In this document: in pieces, positions 57,601 to 63,600 of the stretch
Layout: every line of letters begins with the position of its first letter
Numbering within the stretch: position 1 is the stretch's first letter
From: Hydractinia symbiolongicarpus
Taxonomy: Eukaryota > Cnidaria > Hydrozoa > Anthoathecata > Hydractiniidae
Reading direction: 5' to 3'
NCBI RefSeq assembly: GCF_029227915.1
Contig: NC_079885.1
Span: forward strand, 13,653,001-13,717,000
Length of the DNA stretch: 64,000 nt
Program-made: the position numbers and the translations under genes
Notes under the pieces: model-generated
What the model saw: only the letters and a program-made list of their open reading frames with translations
What the model was told of the DNA's origin: nothing
The model's database searches: none

Positions 57601-60600
57601 CTTCGTTGGACACAGTCATCCAGTAGCTCGGTTTTGTGGTCAGGGAAAATATAAAAGTTTTCTGCAGTGAGTCAGGGAAAATCATGGCCTTTTCACTCAG
57701 TGAGTCAGGGAAAAGAATATGGAATTCAATGAAAAGTCAGGGAAAATTATGTTTTAAGAGCTGTATGAACCCTGGTACATGATTATACATTTTCTCCATC
57801 AGCGTTTTAAGCCCTACACATTAGAGGCAACGGGGCAAAGGGCAAAGAATATTCTCAACAAAATTTGTGCATATGCAGTACTGACGTCCTAAAACAGCCT
57901 ATATTTTTCCATTGTTCTACCCCCTAAGTAGATATCTCCAACTAGTTCATATATTCTCCAAATGGAATCAACTTGGCACACTTGTAGTACGCCATGAAAG
58001 AAACAAAATGCCAGCAATAAATCTTTGCTTATGTTACACTTTTCTGTGACGTCATCGGTTTTAGAGCGAAGTTTCACATTCTGTTTACAGTTTTTGACAG
58101 CTAAATACAGTCGATACAACGATAATATCTTACGAGAAATCAAAAGGAATCTGATTGAAAAAACACTGCCTAAAATTAATTCCTTATACCCCACATTAAA
58201 ATTTACTGTACAAAAAAAAATAATTCGACCGCATTTTTTGATATGCAAATAATTCACACTGGACATGGATGGTTAGTTTCGACTAAGTATACAAAGTCCA
58301 TTGATTGGTAATTAACTTTCATTCCCTCGCACCTTTGAAATATAAGAAATCATTTGTTATTTGTATGATCAATGTATGTATACAGCGAGCAAAAACGACT
58401 CTTAAGAGAAATCAGCGTCCGAAATCTTTTGTTGATTCTATTATAAGAGATAGTTTAAACAAATTATTTGAAAAGGAACGTGTTGAGTCTAAGGAAAAAA
58501 GGAAGAAGAAGATAAAAAAATGTTATTGATTGAATACAGACGGAAAATTTCAGACCAATTTAAAAAATCTTGCCGACAAAGAACGAATTGCATCGCGGCC
58601 ATGTAATTTTTCAAACAACAACACTTTTTAGAGATTTATCTACGGATGATTTTAGCGACGGTAAAGCAGTTCTGAATTTCTTCAAGTGAAAATAACATGT
58701 AAAAAACAGTTTCAGTCATAATATTTAGTAATTTTTGATCATCACCAAATATTAATTCCTGCAGAATCCATTAAACTTTGTCAACCATATTATTTTCTTT
58801 CACTATTGTGACAATAAAGTACAGAAATCTTTTTTTTTTAACATTGATGTCGAAAATAATGTGGGAAAAACGGATTTATTAATTTACTCCTTCCAAATTG
58901 TTCTCCTTTGACATTTCAGATTAAAATATTGTGAAATTTGAAACGTGTAACCGTGGAATTATCTTCCAACGAAACTGACACCACGTAGAGTTCTCTGCAA
59001 CAAAACGTTATATAGAAAAAATATAAAAAAACATTAGCTTACACAAAAGCTTACAATGAAGTATATTTCTGCCAAAACACGTTTTTTCAGTATATTGCAT
59101 GTGGTCCATTTCCACAACAGTTTACACAAAATTAAAAAAGACAGCAGCTTGCAACACGAACAATATGAATGGAGCCATACCACCCTCTGCTGCAAAACTT
59201 TAACCCAAAAACGTAAAAAACCTAAATTTTCCCCCAAAATGTCAACAATCCTTGTATGTAAAATAAGGATTTACAAAAAACCAGTCAAAACAGAGCAATA
59301 AAAATAAGCACACGCACACACGTGGTATTGCATGTAGCCTCCTTCCATGAATGTGTACACGAAATGTGAGAAAAATATACTCTCTATGAGCGTAAAAATG
59401 TCCTCGCACTATCCTAAAAAGTTTAGTGAGTCTTGGAAGATTTTGTGGTTTGTTACATCTCTATAATAATAGCCGTCGTCTGTCTGCCTCTGCGCGGACC
59501 CCCCGCTGAGTTAGAAAATTATGTTACGGAAACACGAATATCAAATGCGATATATTTTTATCCACTTTGTTGCGGCAGGTAAATATAAACGACGGGCGAA
59601 CCCGTGGATTTTTCCACGGGCAACGACTAGTCTCTTTAATAATAGCCGAATTCCGTCTGTCTGTCTGTCTGTCCGCGAAAGACGCGTCCTGTTACGGAAA
59701 CACGAAATGAGATATATAAAGGACAGGGGACCCCGTGAATCTTTTCACGGGTAAACGACTAGTCTCTTTAATAATAGCCTTATTTTGTCTGTGTGTCCGC
59801 GAGAGGCGCGTCCCGTAACGGAATCACGAAATTTTTATAATGAGCACCAATACCAAATGCGATATATTTTTGTCCACTTTGTTGCGACAGGTGAATTTAA
59901 AGGACGGGCGAACCCGTGGATTTTTCCACGGGCTAACGACTAGTCTATATTATAATACCTGTATGCGTCTGTCTTTCACGCAAAATGGTACCGCAAGTAG
60001 CAAGACGCACGCAATGTGATATAAAGAGAACGGGCGAACCCGTGGATTTTTCCATGGTCTACCGACTAGTATTCTATGATTCATGCTCAAATCAGATCCC
60101 TAAGTAAGAGGACTAAGGTGGCTGTAAATAGCTAAATAAGAGGAATACCAACATAACTCTTAGGTTAAGACAACCAGTTAAATATAGTTAAACTGGGAAT
60201 ACTTAGCTAGGTATATAGCTAGCTATTTATACTTAGTAAAACACAATTTAAAGAAAAAGTAGATATGGCTACATAAATTATGATCATAGCCATATTTACT
60301 TTCTAAGTTATTTAATACAACAGAATAGTCATGTAAAAATTACGAGATGAGTTAACAAACCAGAGTTTTTCGTCCAGCAAAATTGGTTGGTAGCCAAACA
60401 GCTTAGTGTAGCATTTTGAATTTTATATTAGGTACGCAGCAGGGGAACATTAATTATGCAAAAGCCCTTTTATGTAAACAAACAAACGCGGAAAGATACA
60501 AAACTTTCAAATGGCTTTTTTCTGAAAAATGCGAGTTTACTTGACAATTTGAATTGTGCTACATAAAAATGTACTACGTAGCTCTAGCTTAAAAAAAAAT

Positions 60601-63600
60601 TTTACTCTTACTGAATTCTAAACCACTTCAAACTCTTGCTTTCACTTCTACTGCCAATAGCTTCTAACTTCACTTTTCTACTTCTACTTTTACCCTTTTA
60701 ATATTCTACTTAACTCCACTCCACTTCTCCGCTTTGACTTTGCTTGCTTTCACTGTCCGCACTACTTTCATGACGAAGGGATCGTTACATTTATTTAACG
60801 TTCGAAAGTCAGCCGTTAAAATAGTTTAAGCAAATCAAATTGAATCGTTTTAATCACGTGACGTAAACAAAGTAAACCCGCGGTCTTATTTTTGCCGAAA
60901 TGAAAAGAAAATTTCGGCTAGTTCAAAGGAAAATGAACACATCCAATTTGCCTGTCACAGACACACGGTGACACTCTTCCTATTATAATAAGAGATTTTA
61001 GACCTTAGACCTGAAAATTATTAAATTATAGATCGAAATTATAAGGATTTGATAGAGATTTTTAGGGGTAGGCATGCAGCATTGAAAAAAAGTTTTGGAC
61101 AAGACATATCCAGATTGTCATTATTAAGACTCAGTTCCGTTAATGTATTTGCATTCCTACGGCCCTGCATGCTTAGGTTGTTATGTTTGGGTTTTTTTTT
61201 TATTTCAGGCCCTACAGATTCAATTTCCTTATAACTATTGCCGTTATTTTCAGATCTCTTTCTGAAATGAACTCGCCGTTGTCATCAGCAACATCTATGC
61301 CAGATTTAGCTGAGTGGTATCAACACAGCATGCATAACCCATGGTCACGTTATCACATGCATATGCAACAATATTACCAACACTGGCAACAATGGCATAA
61401 TGCTATGCACAGCGGACAAAATCCATACAATCAAATGTAAGTAGCTTTTTTCAATACTTTACGTGGCGAAAAGAGTTGTAAGTTAAATAAGTTACATCAA
61501 CTTTGAAAAACTTCAGACGTTTTTATTTTCAGACAACTGTGCGTGCGAAACTTTAATTGTCCGAATTTTTATATGTCCGATTTTTTTAATATCCGAACTT
61601 TTTAATATAGTGTGTTTTTAGTTTTTATTTCTATTAAATAATTTGGTTACCAACCTTTATGTGATGAAACCAGTTAATGCTCAATGAATTATTGGCTTTA
61701 TGATAATTTGAGAATTCCCAACAGCTCGTAATCAAGAGATTCAATAACATTCGGCGAATCAGAAGTAATTGATCACGAGCTCGAAACAGAGAACCCATTT
61801 TCAGATTCAGACTAAGCACCTTGTATTTTAGTAGCTGTGGAACACACAGCTTCTAGTTTCGGCTGAAAGCTCGAACAAAATCCTGATCTTCTAGGATTTA
61901 AGTGAAGATATGCGTATCTCGGACGCGGTTCGTAAAATTGACGTTTAATCTGCCATTTTAAAAGCTGCATAGCTCAGGTTTAAAAAAGAAGATATAAACA
62001 CAATTTAATAAGGGAATAACCAACAAATCAATAAGAATGACAAAAGTTATTAATATTTCGTTAGTATATCAACCAACTTTTTCAAACGAATACTTTACAA
62101 TTTGGTAAAATCTAGAATATATACTATTAAAAACGTTGCCTTGGTAACATAAAAAGGCAAGCAATTAAAAACAATAAAATATATTATCACCAACTAGATG
62201 GTTTCTACAGCGTTCACTTATTAAGAGGATGGTTTCTCTCTGTCCGTACGTTTTTCCGGTTCCAATCGTGGGTTCCGTTTAGACCGCAATGCTGCGTCAC
62301 CAACGTTCCTATCCAAAACTTTTCCTTCTCCAACAATAACGAATCAATTTTACCCTTCGTAAGATTTTCAACATTATTAACCACGTCAATTATCCTGTAA
62401 TGGCTAACTAAATTTAAAGGCTAATTATCAGTTCACCCTGACAGGTCAAGTTATGGTTAAGAAGTATCTAGTAGCATTTTTTCACTTATGTATAATGTAA
62501 ATTATAATCTGCATGCAAAAACTAGGTTTTAATTTCAAGATCAAATTAAGATGCCTTCACTGAAAATTAAAGTTTGTAATAGGCTGGTAGGTCTACGACT
62601 TATTGCATGCTTATTTTGCCTGTCGATTTGCGCAAAAGATCTTGGGAATATATACAACACCACATCACAATGTAACTAGTCTTAAATTGCTCAGATTTGT
62701 AGAAATTTTCTGCAGACCATGTCTCAAAGGGTGTTCTATTGGACTAGCCTTCAACCCATAAAACAACGGTTGACTATCGCAGATATCTTTAGATTTTCGC
62801 CCATGATATATCTTGTCATCCTTTTTCAGGCGTCCTTGGCACAAAATAACAATTCGGTTACCAGTTTAAATAAAATATGCATATTATTATTGAGCTCGCT
62901 GCTCAGTGACTAAACAGGAGGGTTCTACAATTTAACCACCCTGTTTAATTTTTTCTCTGTAAAACAAGCACCAAGCATTAGTTATGCTACCTAAATTGCA
63001 ATGTCAACCTTTTGCTGCCTTAATGTATTTTTTATCTTCCATGCTTTAAAGTGTTTTCTCGATGCTGTATATATTTTATTGACATAAACCAGCTCTTATT
63101 CAGGGATTTTGTTTTATTAAAACATGCTTTTACTGGTACAACTTTTAACTTTTATTAGAAACCTTATTTACTTAAAAAAATGATGTAACTTTTCTATTTC
63201 ATTATGTTTCAGTCTTGCGTTTGTGAAAAGTAATAAAAACGATTTTTAGTAATCAGTCTAGCATCAGCTGTTGCAAATGCTAGGCAAGCGAGGCTTTTTA
63301 TTGGTTTGCAATACGTTGATAATTAGAAATAGGCTTTGTGTATTCTCAGTAACAAAAACAACCCACCTCCGTTATAACATTGGTTCCACAGCTTCATAGC
63401 TGTGCAGCTATCTTGTTTTAGAGTGTGATACAGGTAGATTCTTCTTTGTGCTTTGTTTCGTTTCCATCATAAAATCAATTTTGTTAAAGTATTCAATTGT
63501 CCGAAATCGTTGAAATAGTGTTGTCCTAACTTTTTCAAAGTAAATGTACTTTGCGAAAGCAGTAATCATGCAAATCCCATTTCCTTATTTGCTTTTTTTA

